The notes under the pieces were generated by a model. That model searched no databases, was not told the origin of the DNA, and saw only the letters and a list, made by a program, of their open reading frames with translations. DNA of 64,000 nt from BQJU01 sp964015035 (GTDB lineage Bacteria; Bacteroidota; Bacteroidia; Chitinophagales; Saprospiraceae): the NCBI GenBank assembly GCA_964015035.1, contig CAXHCA010000005.1, positions 1 to 64,000 of the forward strand, in the 5' to 3' direction. Positions 43,733 to 52,741 of this stretch are shown piece after piece; positions within the stretch are counted from its first letter, which is position 1; every line of letters begins with the position of its first letter. The position numbers were made by a program, and so were the translations under genes.

Positions 43733-44453
43733 ACGACTTATCCCGCCAAAGTTTTTGCCCTTGTTCAAGCGCCTCCGGCTTGCCCACATCCAGCCAGATG
43801 TCCGCATCGTGGCGATAGGCTTGGATAACTTCTTTTTGTGCGGCCTCGAGATACACATCAATGATGGAAAAAACCTCCTGATCTGGAAAGTAACGAAATA
43901 GATTGGGATGGATCACGTGAATGCCGCTAAAGGAAAGGGGCGTTTGCACATCGGCATAGCGGCTGATTTTTTGTTCTCCCGTCTTCATGTTTTGCCAGCC
44001 ACAAAGGGTCTGGTTTTGATCAAATAGTAGCTTGCGGGAGCTCTCCCGGTCTCTCACGGCCAGAGTGGCGATGGCGTCAGTACCTAATTGCTGTTGATAT
44101 AAAGCTGCCAAATCAATATTGGTTAAGATGTCGGCATTGTATACCAAAAAAGGGCCGTCTTGTAAAAACCAAGCGGCTTTTTTTAAGCCGCCTCCAGTAT
44201 CCAATAGTTGATCTCGTTCGTCGGAAATTTCGAGGTGAATGCCAAAATGATCCTTAGCTTCGAGAAAGTCGATGATCTGTTGTCCGAAGTGGTGAATGTT
44301 GATGATTACCTCTCGAAAGCCGTGATGAATTAGCTTTTGAAGGGCAATTTCCAGCAATGGAATGCCATTGACCTCAACCAGAGCCTTTGGTTTGTTGTTG
44401 GTTAATGGACGTAATCGGGTGCCGAGGCCGGCAGCAAAGATCATGGCCTTCAT
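43725..44453 (-). CDS. Sugar-1-phosphate nucleotidyltransferase (MurU/HddC/RmlA-like)
   Basis: A 242-aa nucleotidyltransferase from ATG 44453; the frame extends upstream to 44507 but MKAMIFAAGLGTRLRP is the canonical start. The NTP-binding signature GLGTRLRPLTNNKPKALVEV lies at about residues 8-27. FLVYNADILTN (about 93-103) has the metal-binding Asp, and SFSGIHVIHPNLF is the sugar site. Size and motifs match MurU-type enzymes that make UDP-MurNAc from MurNAc-1-P, and HddC/mannose-1-P guanylyltransferases; without the partner kinase the nucleotide and sugar remain open. Divergent from lpxK; starts are 52 bp apart. Confidence 0.88.
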   Translation of the reverse strand: MKAMIFAAGLGTRLRPLTNNKPKALVEVNGIPLLEIALQKLIHHGFREVIINIHHFGQQIIDFLEAKDHFGIHLEISDERDQLLDTGGGLKKAAWFLQDGPFLVYNADILTNIDLAALYQQQLGTDAIATLAVRDRESSRKLLFDQNQTLCGWQNMKTGEQKISRYADVQTPLSFSGIHVIHPNLFRYFPDQEVFSIIDVYLEAAQKEVIQAYRHDADIWLDVGKPEALEQGQKLWRDKSFR

Positions 44454-44505
44454 GAATTGATGCTTTTTGTGAAACTTGGTAGCCAAAAGTCTTACTTTTA
44501 CACGC

Positions 44506-45573
44506 ATGATCCAAAGTATACTGGTTAAAATTTTATTAGCCCCCCTATCCTTGCTTTACGGTTTTGGCGTAAGCCTGCGCGATTTTTTCTATCGACAGGG
44601 ATTGTTGAAGTCGATAGAATTTAATGTGCCAACCATCTCTGTGGGTAATCTTTCTGTAGGAGGGGCTGGAAAAACGCCTCATATAGAATACCTCATCCGC
44701 TTGTTGCAAGACTACCTGGAAGTAGCTACACTTAGTCGGGGGTACAAACGCAAAACAAAGGGATATCTGGAGGTTCATCCACGCATGACGGCCGAGCAGG
44801 CCGGAGATGAACCCTTGCAGTTTAAGCGCAAGTTCCCGGAAATTATGGTGACTGTTTCCGAAAGTCGCACCTTTGCTGTTCCGCAGATTATGATGGCGCG
44901 ACCCGACACACAGGTGGTATTGCTTGATGACGCCTTTCAACACCGCTCTATTAAACCGGGGTTGAATGTGTTACTCACCCAGTTTAGTGAGCCTTTTACC
45001 CGGGATTACCTGCTGCCTTCGGGGCGCTTGCGCGAATGGCGTTCTGCCTACGAGCGGGCCGATATCGTTATCGTTTCCAAATGCCCATTTGAAGTCAGTG
45101 AGGCAGAGAAACAGGCCTTGATTGAGGAGATTAAGCCGTTGCCGCACCAACAGATTTATTTCTCTTATTACGATTATACCCGGCCCTATTACATTATCAA
45201 TCCCAATTATGTGACAGACCTGCAAGCGGATTGGGATGTGCTGTTGATCTGTGCTATTGCGCGAACCGATTATTTGGTGGATTACCTGGAGCAAAAGGTA
45301 AACAGTGTGAAGGTGTTGGAATACGAAGATCACCACTTTTTTGAAAAGTCTGATGTAGCCCATCTCAAGGCGGTTTTTGACAATATTGAATCGGAGAAAA
45401 AGCTGATCATTACCACGGAAAAGGACGCTATGCGATTAGAGTTGCACCGGGCTTTTTTGGTTGAAAACCGAATGCCTATATTTGCTATACCGGTGGACGT
45501 GAAGTTCCACTTTGGCGAAGGCGAGAAATTTGATGAAAACATCAAAGATTTTCTGTTAAACTTTAAAGTCTGA
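44506..45573 (+). CDS. lpxK: Tetraacyldisaccharide 4'-kinase LpxK
   Basis: Phosphorylates the 4'-position of the lipid A disaccharide precursor at the inner membrane. 355 aa from ATG 44506 (an upstream in-frame ATG at 44476 overlaps the divergent gene's promoter region). N-terminal membrane-anchoring stretch ILVKILLAPLSLLYGFG; Walker A-like SVGNLSVGGAGKTPHIEYL (about residues 44-62); VVLLDDAFQHR (about 138-148), typical of LpxK. The acyltransferase gene starts 2 bp after the stop codon. High confidence. Confidence 0.94.
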   Translation: MIQSILVKILLAPLSLLYGFGVSLRDFFYRQGLLKSIEFNVPTISVGNLSVGGAGKTPHIEYLIRLLQDYLEVATLSRGYKRKTKGYLEVHPRMTAEQAGDEPLQFKRKFPEIMVTVSESRTFAVPQIMMARPDTQVVLLDDAFQHRSIKPGLNVLLTQFSEPFTRDYLLPSGRLREWRSAYERADIVIVSKCPFEVSEAEKQALIEEIKPLPHQQIYFSYYDYTRPYYIINPNYVTDLQADWDVLLICAIARTDYLVDYLEQKVNSVKVLEYEDHHFFEKSDVAHLKAVFDNIESEKKLIITTEKDAMRLELHRAFLVENRMPIFAIPVDVKFHFGEGEKFDENIKDFLLNFKV

Positions 45574-45575
45574 TT

Positions 45576-46868
45576 TTGAATCCATTGCTTAGAGGCATCT
45601 ACCGATTTTTAAAATTACTGACCCGGTTAATTCTGGCTATTTTTTATCCAGATACTACTATTATCAATGGAGAGCGATTGGTTTTTCGCAATCCGGCCAT
45701 TGTGGTCAGCAATCATCCAAACACCTTGATTGATGCGGTGCGAACAGCCTCCCTGGTTAAGCGGCAGGTATTCTTTTTGGCCAATTGGGGCTTGTTTAAA
45801 ACGCCTTTTCAAAACTGGTTTTTCAATACCTTTTACTGCATTCCCATTAAGCGGCCACAGGATGTAAGCAGTGGTGTGGTACTCAAAAATGATGATGCTT
45901 TTGATCGCTGCGACGAGCACCTGGGCAATGGCGGGGTCCTTTATATTGCTCCGGAAGGCACCAGCTTTATTGAACGACGGTTGCGGCCTATTAAAACCGG
46001 CACGGCCCGTATTGCGTTAAGCGCTGAAGACAAAAAAGACTTCAATCTCGACCTCTCCATTTTACCGGTGGGGCTGACTTATTCGGATAGTCACCTTTCG
46101 GGAACCCGGTTGGTGGTAAATGTAGGAGAACCCATTTCCCTCAAACCTTTCGCCGAGGATTATCGAAAAGACACTTTTGGCACTGTGCGCAAGCTTACTG
46201 CGCTGCTGGAGGAACGCATGAAGGGGCTGTTGTTGCAATCTCGCAATGATGAAGAAGATGCGCTATTGCGAAAGCTGGAACGCATTCTTTCTTCCGAGAA
46301 TCGAAGTGGGACCTGGCTGTTTTACAAAAGCCAGGCGCTGCTGACCATGATCCAATCAGCGGAAAAAGCCACCTTGGACCGATTGCGTACCACAACCCAT
46401 CAATATTTTGGCAAGCTGCGCTTTTACCATCTTGAGGATGAGGTTATTGCCGAAGCCACCGGTTACCGAAGTGGGGCGCCTCTCATTTTTCGATTGATGG
46501 GGCTGGTTATTGGTGCTCCGCTCTTTTTATATGGACTGGTCAATAATTTTTTGGCGGCCTTTACCCCGGTACTGATTGCCAATAAAGTCAATTTGTACAT
46601 TGGTTATATGTCTACGGTGAAAGTCCTGAGCGGAATTTTGTCTTTCCCTTTGTTCTACTATATACAGTGCAAGGTATTCATGGCGCTATTTCCAGAAATT
46701 GGAGTTGGGTGGTACCTGCTTAGTTTGCCCATCAGTGGCTTTTTTGCACGCCGCTATTGGAAGTGGGCCAAAATTGTGATCTCCGCCCTGCGTTGGGATT
46801 TACTGGATGAGTCGATCAGAGAACAGATGAGTAACTGGCGCCGGGAGCTACGGGAATTTGAAGGATAA
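45576..46868 (+). CDS. Glycerol/lysophosphatidate acyltransferase-like membrane protein (TTG start)
   Basis: A 430-aa PlsC-family acyltransferase. The start must be TTG 45576: no ATG occurs in frame before the catalytic region. An amphipathic N-terminus precedes VSNHPNTLIDAV (about residues 44-55), where His and Asp are separated by five residues rather than the commoner four, as in glycerol-3-phosphate-type enzymes of this group. YIAPEGTSF (about 124-132) is the third motif. Two or more spans lie at about 308-375 (LMGLVIGAPLFLYGLVN; VLSGILSFPLFYYI). It follows lpxK by 2 bp, consistent with an envelope-lipid role. Substrate is unknown. Confidence 0.87.
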   Translation: MNPLLRGIYRFLKLLTRLILAIFYPDTTIINGERLVFRNPAIVVSNHPNTLIDAVRTASLVKRQVFFLANWGLFKTPFQNWFFNTFYCIPIKRPQDVSSGVVLKNDDAFDRCDEHLGNGGVLYIAPEGTSFIERRLRPIKTGTARIALSAEDKKDFNLDLSILPVGLTYSDSHLSGTRLVVNVGEPISLKPFAEDYRKDTFGTVRKLTALLEERMKGLLLQSRNDEEDALLRKLERILSSENRSGTWLFYKSQALLTMIQSAEKATLDRLRTTTHQYFGKLRFYHLEDEVIAEATGYRSGAPLIFRLMGLVIGAPLFLYGLVNNFLAAFTPVLIANKVNLYIGYMSTVKVLSGILSFPLFYYIQCKVFMALFPEIGVGWYLLSLPISGFFARRYWKWAKIVISALRWDLLDESIREQMSNWRRELREFEG

Positions 46869-47189
46869 TTGGCATTTTATACTGTTAGCATTACGTTAAA
46901 GTTGAAATTGGCACGATTCTAGTAAAACAATTATAGGCAAAAAGAAGTATATTTATTGTCCAGTAAATTTGAAATTTGTTGTAAGAACTTTTTCAAAAAG
47001 GTGTTGGGTGCCGGAAATGCATCATCTACCCCCAAGCGGGAGATCTTTGGATCCCCGTAGACTAATCCGACCTCCATTGACGTTAACATTATTAGATTTT
47101 TGAATCAATAAATGCCCTTGCGAGATTTGGAGTAAAATAAAAATAGCATGCTAAATTTTTCGCTCCCAAGGGAATTAAAAAAGAAAATT
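46869..47189. other. Intergenic region upstream of the C-terminal protease (321 bp)
   Basis: A/T-rich at both ends with a G/C-richer middle (about 47000-47075). TAATATTG-like and TTTG boxes occur, but I find no well-spaced promoter pair. No RNA gene or repeat is recognised. It should hold the promoter of the tail-specific protease gene and the 3' end of the acyltransferase transcript. Confidence 0.4.
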
Positions 47190-49283
47190 ATGAAGTTCAG
47201 AGGAGCCATCTTTTTTTCGCTCATAGCAGTTGTCCTTACTGTAGCGGCTTACTATCCCAAAGTAAATAGCCAGGAAAAAGAATCCATCTTAGTGAGAACG
47301 ATCCTTCGTGGATTGGAGCAATTGCACTATCAGCCGCAAAAAATTGATGATAAGTTTTCTGAGAAAGTATACAATATGTATCTCAATCAATTGGATAGCG
47401 GCAAGCGGTTTTTGACGCAGGAAGATATTGATCAACTGGAGAAATTCAAGTACGATATCGATGAGGAGTCCAATGCAGGTACATATGAATTTTTTGACCT
47501 TTCTCTGAGTTTGGTAGAAGCGGGTATGAAGAAGACTCAGGCTTACTACCGCGAAATTCTCTCCCATCCATTCGATTTTTCTGAAAAAGAAGAAATTCAA
47601 ATGGATGGTGAAAAAAGATCATTTGCCAAAGATGATAAAGAATTGAAGGCCTTCTGGGAAAAATACTTGAAATACGAGGTGTTGACCAAGTATGTTGATA
47701 AATTGGAAAGTCAAAAGGATATAGGTGAAGGAGAAGAGCGGAAATCAGAAGAAGTTTTGGAAGAGGAATCTCGCAAAGAAATACTTGAGATGTTTGATAA
47801 TTGGTATGAGCGTCTCAGCAAGTTGAAGCGGGAAGACCGCCTGAGCTACTACCTCAATACGCTGACCAGTACTTTTGATCCTCACACGAATTATTTCAAG
47901 CCGATTGATAAAGAAAACTTCAACATTCGCTTCAGCGGCCGTTTGGAAGGTATTGGTGCTCGCTTGATGAGTGATGGAGACTATACTAAAGTTTCTGATA
48001 TCGTAGTAGGTGGCCCAGCCTGGAAGGGCAAAGAACTGGAAGCCAACGATATAATCATGAAGGTGAAACAAGAAGACGGAGAAGCGGTAGACATCAAAAA
48101 TATGGTGTTGGATGACGTCGTTTCCCAGATTCGTGGTGACAAAGGAACAACGGTTACCCTTACGGTGAAAAAGATAGATGGTACCATACAAGATATTTCT
48201 ATCGTTCGTGAAGTTGTCATCATCGATGAGCGTTTTGCCCGTTCATTAATTCTTGATGGCAGCGGTGAAAACGAAAAAATTGGGTACATCTATCTGCCTA
48301 GTTTCTACGCCGATTTCGAAAATGAAGACGGCCGGAATTGTTCAGAAGATGTGAAGAAAGAGATCGAAAAACTAAAAGCAGAAAAAGTCGATGGTATTAT
48401 CCTGGATCTGCGGAATAATGGTGGGGGCTCTCTGCGCGATGTGGTAGAAATGTCCGGATATTTTATCGAAAAGGGACCAATTGTGCAAGTGAAGTCTCGT
48501 CGGGATAAAGCGCAGGTATTGATGGATGTTGATCCTCGGGTACAATACGATGGCCCCTTAGCGGTCATGGTAAATTCATATAGTGCTTCTGCTTCCGAAA
48601 TTTTGGCGGCTGCTCTGCAGGATTACGGACGTGCTGTAATTGTAGGAAGCAAGTCGACCTTTGGTAAAGGAACGGTACAGCGATTTGTAGACCTGGACCG
48701 CACCATTAACGGTTTGGACGAAGTCAAGCCACTCGGTGAGGTGAAACTGACCATGCAAAAATTCTACCGAATCAACGGAGGGTCTACTCAGTTGAAAGGG
48801 GTTATTCCTGATATCATTCTTCCAGATAATTATCACTACATCAAAACCGGTGAAAAGGAAGAAGATTATCCAATGGAATGGTCAGAAATTGAGCCCGTGA
48901 AGTTTAGCCAGAATGTCAATATCGTGAAAAATTTGGATAAGCTGCGTAAGCGCAGTGAGCAGCGTCTGAAAAACAACGGGACCTTCCAGAAAATTCTGGA
49001 AAACGCTAAGCGTTTGCAAACCAAAATGGAGGAGTCCGTTTATCCATTGTCTCTAGAGGAATACCAGGAGATGGAACGCCGCCAGAAGAAAGAAGCCGAT
49101 GAATTTAAAGGGATGTTTGATGAAGTAGTGCTTTCAGGAGTTTCCAACCTGGAAGTTGACCTTCCTCTGATCAATGCAGATGAGTCAAAGCAAGCTCGTA
49201 ACGAAGATTTGATGGCCACTCTTTCAAAAGACGTTTACGTAAAAGAAACATTGAACATCATGCACGATATGATTAAGCAATAA
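47190..49283 (+). CDS. C-terminal processing (tail-specific) protease, S41 family
   Basis: A Prc/Ctp-type periplasmic serine protease, about 697 aa from ATG 47190 (an upstream in-frame ATG at 47148 would give a poor signal). Signal anchor MKFRGAIFFSLIAVVLTVAAYY. The N-terminal helical domain, conserved in Prc, contains SYYLNTLTSTFDPHTNYFKP. A PDZ domain follows (about 235-310: SDGDYTKVSDIVVGGPAWKG). The catalytic Ser is in NSYSASASEILAAAL and Lys in SKSTFGKGTVQ (the Ser-Lys dyad). The C-terminal domain is the Prc type (about 575-690). It trims C-termini of periplasmic proteins, such as outer-membrane proteins or peptidoglycan hydrolase regulators. Confidence 0.94.
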   Translation: MKFRGAIFFSLIAVVLTVAAYYPKVNSQEKESILVRTILRGLEQLHYQPQKIDDKFSEKVYNMYLNQLDSGKRFLTQEDIDQLEKFKYDIDEESNAGTYEFFDLSLSLVEAGMKKTQAYYREILSHPFDFSEKEEIQMDGEKRSFAKDDKELKAFWEKYLKYEVLTKYVDKLESQKDIGEGEERKSEEVLEEESRKEILEMFDNWYERLSKLKREDRLSYYLNTLTSTFDPHTNYFKPIDKENFNIRFSGRLEGIGARLMSDGDYTKVSDIVVGGPAWKGKELEANDIIMKVKQEDGEAVDIKNMVLDDVVSQIRGDKGTTVTLTVKKIDGTIQDISIVREVVIIDERFARSLILDGSGENEKIGYIYLPSFYADFENEDGRNCSEDVKKEIEKLKAEKVDGIILDLRNNGGGSLRDVVEMSGYFIEKGPIVQVKSRRDKAQVLMDVDPRVQYDGPLAVMVNSYSASASEILAAALQDYGRAVIVGSKSTFGKGTVQRFVDLDRTINGLDEVKPLGEVKLTMQKFYRINGGSTQLKGVIPDIILPDNYHYIKTGEKEEDYPMEWSEIEPVKFSQNVNIVKNLDKLRKRSEQRLKNNGTFQKILENAKRLQTKMEESVYPLSLEEYQEMERRQKKEADEFKGMFDEVVLSGVSNLEVDLPLINADESKQARNEDLMATLSKDVYVKETLNIMHDMIKQ

Positions 49284-49306
49284 TCCCTTCGAGAGGCATG
49301 CTTCGC

Positions 49307-49343
49307 AAGGGGGCAATTCGGACATTAATTCGGATTGCCCCTT
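49307..49343 (+). terminator. Hairpin after the C-terminal protease gene
   Basis: AAGGGGGCAATTCG pairs with CGGATTGCCCCTT (about 12 bp, one mismatch) around a 10-nt loop, 23 bp after the stop codon, followed by TGTCGTTTG rather than a U-run. Position and strength fit a terminator. Confidence 0.6.
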
Positions 49344-49370
49344 TGTCGTTTGAGATGGAGCGCTTATCTA

Positions 49371-49565
49371 AGTGCATGTTTGGAGGTAGTCCCTGAAGTA
49401 TATTCGGGCAAGCTATTCCGTCCCGGTAAAACCGGGATTTTGGAGCCTCTTTTCGACTATTTTTTCGTCCATCTCGGCTGAGCCGAGACGGGCTCAAAAA
49501 TGAGCCTTGCGAGAACCCAATATCTGCAATTTTCGCTGCTGAAGCGCCACCTCCAAACATGCACT
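49371..49565 (+). repeat. Palindromic MITE-like element, copy A (195 bp)
   Basis: Begins with AGTGCATGTTTGGAGGT and ends with its exact reverse complement: a perfect 17-bp terminal inverted repeat. Inside are three hairpins: TCCCGGT-aaa-ACCGGGA, TCTCGGCT-g-AGCCGAGA and GGCTCA-aaaa-TGAGCC. A second copy lies at 57034-57205 and shares most of the body; A has an extra ~23 bp (with its own hairpin) after AGGTAGT. The right end overlaps the stop codon of the minus-strand gene at 49564. No transposase is encoded. Confidence 0.82.
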
Positions 49566-51024
49566 AAACAACTTTACTCCGATCCAGGGCATCGATTTTT
49601 TCCAGAATCCAGTTTTTATCTGCCAGGGCCTGGCATTCATGCACTTTGTTGCGGACTTTTTCAATGGCTTGCTGGTTGTATGGATCGATATTAGCCAGTT
49701 TACGGATGAAACGCAGCACGTTGAGGTACTGCCGCCGGACATCTTTTGAGATTAACCGGTTGCGCTGCAGGTAGATGCGAAAGCTATCCACCAGAGAATC
49801 AAGGGCAAGGTATTCAGCCTGCTCGTAGTAGGTCTTGAGCAACATCAGTTTGCTGCCTAGCGCGTAGACTACATCGTCGTATTCGACTTCTCGGAGTTGC
49901 GCAATCACTTCAGGATACTTTTTTTGATGAAAATACACCTTGGCCAGGTTGTACGTCAGCGCATTTTCACGGTTATCATCCGGCAGGTAATCCGTATTGG
50001 TTTTAATGAAATGTTCCACCCAGTCGAAAGCCTTGACATAGAGCGCCACGGTGATGATGTTTTTGTAGTCCTGGCTGTCTAGCTTGCCATTCGCAGTGAG
50101 AATTTCTTCCTTAATCAGGGTTTGAAATAGTTGAAACAATTCCACAAGGTATTCCGAATGCCCTTTATTGATTCGGGAGTCAATACAGTAATTTTTCAGG
50201 TAGATATAAAGCGTGTTAAGCTCTTCTTTCGAAAAATGTTGTTGCTGTGCTTTTAGGTAGTCTCGCAGATTGTGGAAATGGCTTTCGTCCTCTTCATCAC
50301 GCAACATCTTTAATACGAGCAGGTAGGCTTGTAAAGGCGGTTCTTGAATGTATTTAGAGCCTTCAAGGAAATGGATGAACCCAGGGATAGTCCGGATCTC
50401 TGTTTCAATGGGTAAGAACTTCCGGTATCCCAAAATGTCGCAGAGATATTTTAGCTTTTGCAAAAAGTAAAAACAATCCAGGTGAAAATCTGCTTGTTCC
50501 AGCTCGCCAAAATTAGATAATTTTTTACCTGATGCCTCCAGCGTGCGGTGGGTCAGGTCAGATACGGCATAGTTGAAAAAATGATAATCGGTATCCTTCA
50601 GGGCCGATGTATCCGACAGGGCATTTTTTACCTTTTGGGCAGTGCTGTGAAAATATTTATCTAGTTTTCGTTCTTTGAGAATATGTAATTGCTCCAAACC
50701 GGGAAGAAAAACTTGTTTTTTACTGCGTTGAAGTTGGAGAAAATTCATACCGTGCTGGGTTAGCTCAGAGCATATACGGCGCAGGTAGTTGTCGTCGTAA
50801 GGCTGATTTTTTTTAAGTTTTTTCCATGCTTCCCGCTTGCTCAATACCTTTTTAGGTGGCTCATTTTCGGGCTCAGTATGCAAATATACTGTTTCAACCA
50901 GGTCAAACAGATCAATGAGTTCCGCGTTTTCGTTAAAATAGGGGGAATTCAGGTATTTTCGAAAGTGCTTTCGTTCTAGTCGGGAACAGGTATCCAGTAG
51001 GGTAATCAGTTTTTTGCTTGGCAT
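49564..51024 (-). CDS. Large helical protein of unknown function, 486 aa
   Basis: I do not recognise a named family, although proteins with the opening MPSKKLITLLDTCSRLERKHFRKYLNSPYFN are familiar from Saprospiria-type genomes. It is soluble and alpha-helical with TPR-like pairs (ALTYNLAKVYFHQKKYPEVIAQLREVEYDD; ALGSKLMLLKTYYEQAEYLALDSL). There is no signal peptide. The stop codon at 49564-49566 is formed by the outer edge of a palindromic repeat, so the native C-terminus may have been altered by the insertion. Probably a protein-interaction scaffold. Confidence 0.82.
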   Translation of the reverse strand: MPSKKLITLLDTCSRLERKHFRKYLNSPYFNENAELIDLFDLVETVYLHTEPENEPPKKVLSKREAWKKLKKNQPYDDNYLRRICSELTQHGMNFLQLQRSKKQVFLPGLEQLHILKERKLDKYFHSTAQKVKNALSDTSALKDTDYHFFNYAVSDLTHRTLEASGKKLSNFGELEQADFHLDCFYFLQKLKYLCDILGYRKFLPIETEIRTIPGFIHFLEGSKYIQEPPLQAYLLVLKMLRDEEDESHFHNLRDYLKAQQQHFSKEELNTLYIYLKNYCIDSRINKGHSEYLVELFQLFQTLIKEEILTANGKLDSQDYKNIITVALYVKAFDWVEHFIKTNTDYLPDDNRENALTYNLAKVYFHQKKYPEVIAQLREVEYDDVVYALGSKLMLLKTYYEQAEYLALDSLVDSFRIYLQRNRLISKDVRRQYLNVLRFIRKLANIDPYNQQAIEKVRNKVHECQALADKNWILEKIDALDRSKVV

Positions 51025-51202
51025 GACTCACTAGTTGCAATTAGATTAAAAACAAAGTAATTTTACAATGGAATTTAAAATGTTGAAATTCAATATTTTA
51101 TCCAAAATGGGTTTTATTGTTTTTCCGACAATTTACAAAAAATGTATTTGACCAAATGCCTCTATCGTTGGATTTTTGTAATGTCTTAAACCATTTCGCG
51201 TC

Positions 51203-52741
51203 ATGAAAAATAGCTGCATTTTTACGCTGGTCAGTTTCTTTTGTTGTATTGCGGGTCCTCAGTTTGTGTTCGCACAGTGCATAGACGAAGACCAGATCGA
51301 CCTGAGTGCGCCCTGTACTGCCGATCCCGATCCAGTATGTGGATGCGATGGTCAGACCTACATCAATGCCTGTCAGGCCAAAAATTGGTATGGTGTTACG
51401 GAATGGACACAGGGGCCTTGTGTTACCAATGAATGTGAGGCCGATTTTATTTTTGCCTACTTGCTGAACCAGGAAGTTTTGTTTTACAATAATTCTGTCA
51501 ATTACACCAATCACGAATGGCATATTGAGGGGCAAACGCTCTATTCTGATGCGGATGGGGTGCTGCATTATACTTTTTCCAATACGGCTCCCTCCCTGGT
51601 TTGTCTCACGATTTTCAATGATGAGGGGTGTGAGGATACGGAATGTATTTTTGTTTACCCCAATGCACCAGAAGAGATGTGTAACATCAGCGACTGTGTG
51701 TGGCCGGGTGATGCCAATGGCAACTGGCACCCCAATAATTACGATTTGCTCAATATTGGGTTGGCATTCAACTCGACGGGGCCAGCACGGCCTTTTTTCC
51801 CAAACCCGGATGATCATATTGCCTGGGCGCCTAACTATTCCGATGCCTGGGGGGATGATGTGAGTGGTATCGATTTTAAGCACTTTGATTGTGATGGCAA
51901 TGGTTTGGTGAACGAAGAAGATATTGAAGCCATTTACCACAACTACGATGCGGAAGTCAATACCGCTACTAACCCGGAAGAGGACGCTCCGCTACTTTGG
52001 CTGGATTTTGCCGATGATTTAATCAATATCGACCTGAACAGCCCGGCAGAAATCGAAATTACGGCCACTTTACGGATCGGCAATGCCGCTAATCCGGTGT
52101 CCAACCTCCACGGGTTGGCCTTTACGATTGGGTTCCCTGATACTCTGGTCTATCCCGGGACAACCACGTTCAATTATATTGGTACATCCTTTTTCGGTTA
52201 CAATTACGATGTGTTGACCGTTAGCCGCGAAGTTTCCGATTTTTTTCCTGGCCGCTTTGATGCTGCCCTGAGCCGTAAATCCGGGCAAGGCATTAATGGT
52301 AGTGGCGCCTTGGCGGAAATCAATTTCATCGTTAATTCCGATATCATTGGAGGACGCGCTGTTCCGGAAACTCCGTTTGATGTGGTTCTCGACAATGTGA
52401 TTATGATCAATTCGGATGGTGATACACTTTCCTATAACCTGCCGATAGAACCGGCAACCGTGATTTTTCTCAATTCCGGTGTTTCAGATGTCGATTCGCC
52501 CGATTTACATCGAGAATTGCGGGTATTCCCCAATCCGGTCCAAGATCTGCTCACTATTGAAAGTCTCCATACTCCGCTGGAAGCTATCCGTGTATTCAAT
52601 CATCTAGGTCAGTCCGTTTTTCAGCAAATCGATCCAGCCCTAACCACTCATATTCGTACGGAAGGCTGGGGGGCTGGCGTTTACCTGCTGGAAGCCATCA
52701 GTAACGGTAGGCGGGTGACCAAGAAGGTGATGGTGGAATAA
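51203..52741 (+). CDS. T9SS type A cargo with Kazal, dockerin-like and cohesin-like modules
   Basis: A 512-aa secreted protein. Signal peptide ends VFAQC (about residue 25). Residues about 27-75 are a Kazal-type inhibitor: CTADPDPVCGCDGQTYINACQAKNWYG. A PKD-like domain with paired Cys follows (about 78-165). DANGNWHPNNYDLLNIG (about 172-190) and DCDGNGLVNEEDIEAIY (about 232-248) are Ca-binding repeats of dockerin type. A cohesin-like beta sandwich spans about 255-425, and the last ~80 residues are a T9SS type A sorting domain (RVFPNPVQDLL ... GAGVYLLEA ... KKVMVE). A surface protein with protease-inhibitor and Ca-dependent binding modules; partners unknown. Confidence 0.85.
   Translation: MKNSCIFTLVSFFCCIAGPQFVFAQCIDEDQIDLSAPCTADPDPVCGCDGQTYINACQAKNWYGVTEWTQGPCVTNECEADFIFAYLLNQEVLFYNNSVNYTNHEWHIEGQTLYSDADGVLHYTFSNTAPSLVCLTIFNDEGCEDTECIFVYPNAPEEMCNISDCVWPGDANGNWHPNNYDLLNIGLAFNSTGPARPFFPNPDDHIAWAPNYSDAWGDDVSGIDFKHFDCDGNGLVNEEDIEAIYHNYDAEVNTATNPEEDAPLLWLDFADDLINIDLNSPAEIEITATLRIGNAANPVSNLHGLAFTIGFPDTLVYPGTTTFNYIGTSFFGYNYDVLTVSREVSDFFPGRFDAALSRKSGQGINGSGALAEINFIVNSDIIGGRAVPETPFDVVLDNVIMINSDGDTLSYNLPIEPATVIFLNSGVSDVDSPDLHRELRVFPNPVQDLLTIESLHTPLEAIRVFNHLGQSVFQQIDPALTTHIRTEGWGAGVYLLEAISNGRRVTKKVMVE

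Noticed and set aside
49273..49560. 95-aa minus-strand frame in the palindromic element
   Set aside because: It reads through the hairpins of a non-coding repeat. The frame at 56908-57204 over copy B does the same but encodes a different sequence, so neither is conserved.
51098..51940. 280-aa minus-strand frame opposite the Kazal/dockerin-like gene
   Set aside because: Antisense shadow; Ile/Val/Gly-rich repetitive composition from reading the reverse complement, no start signals.
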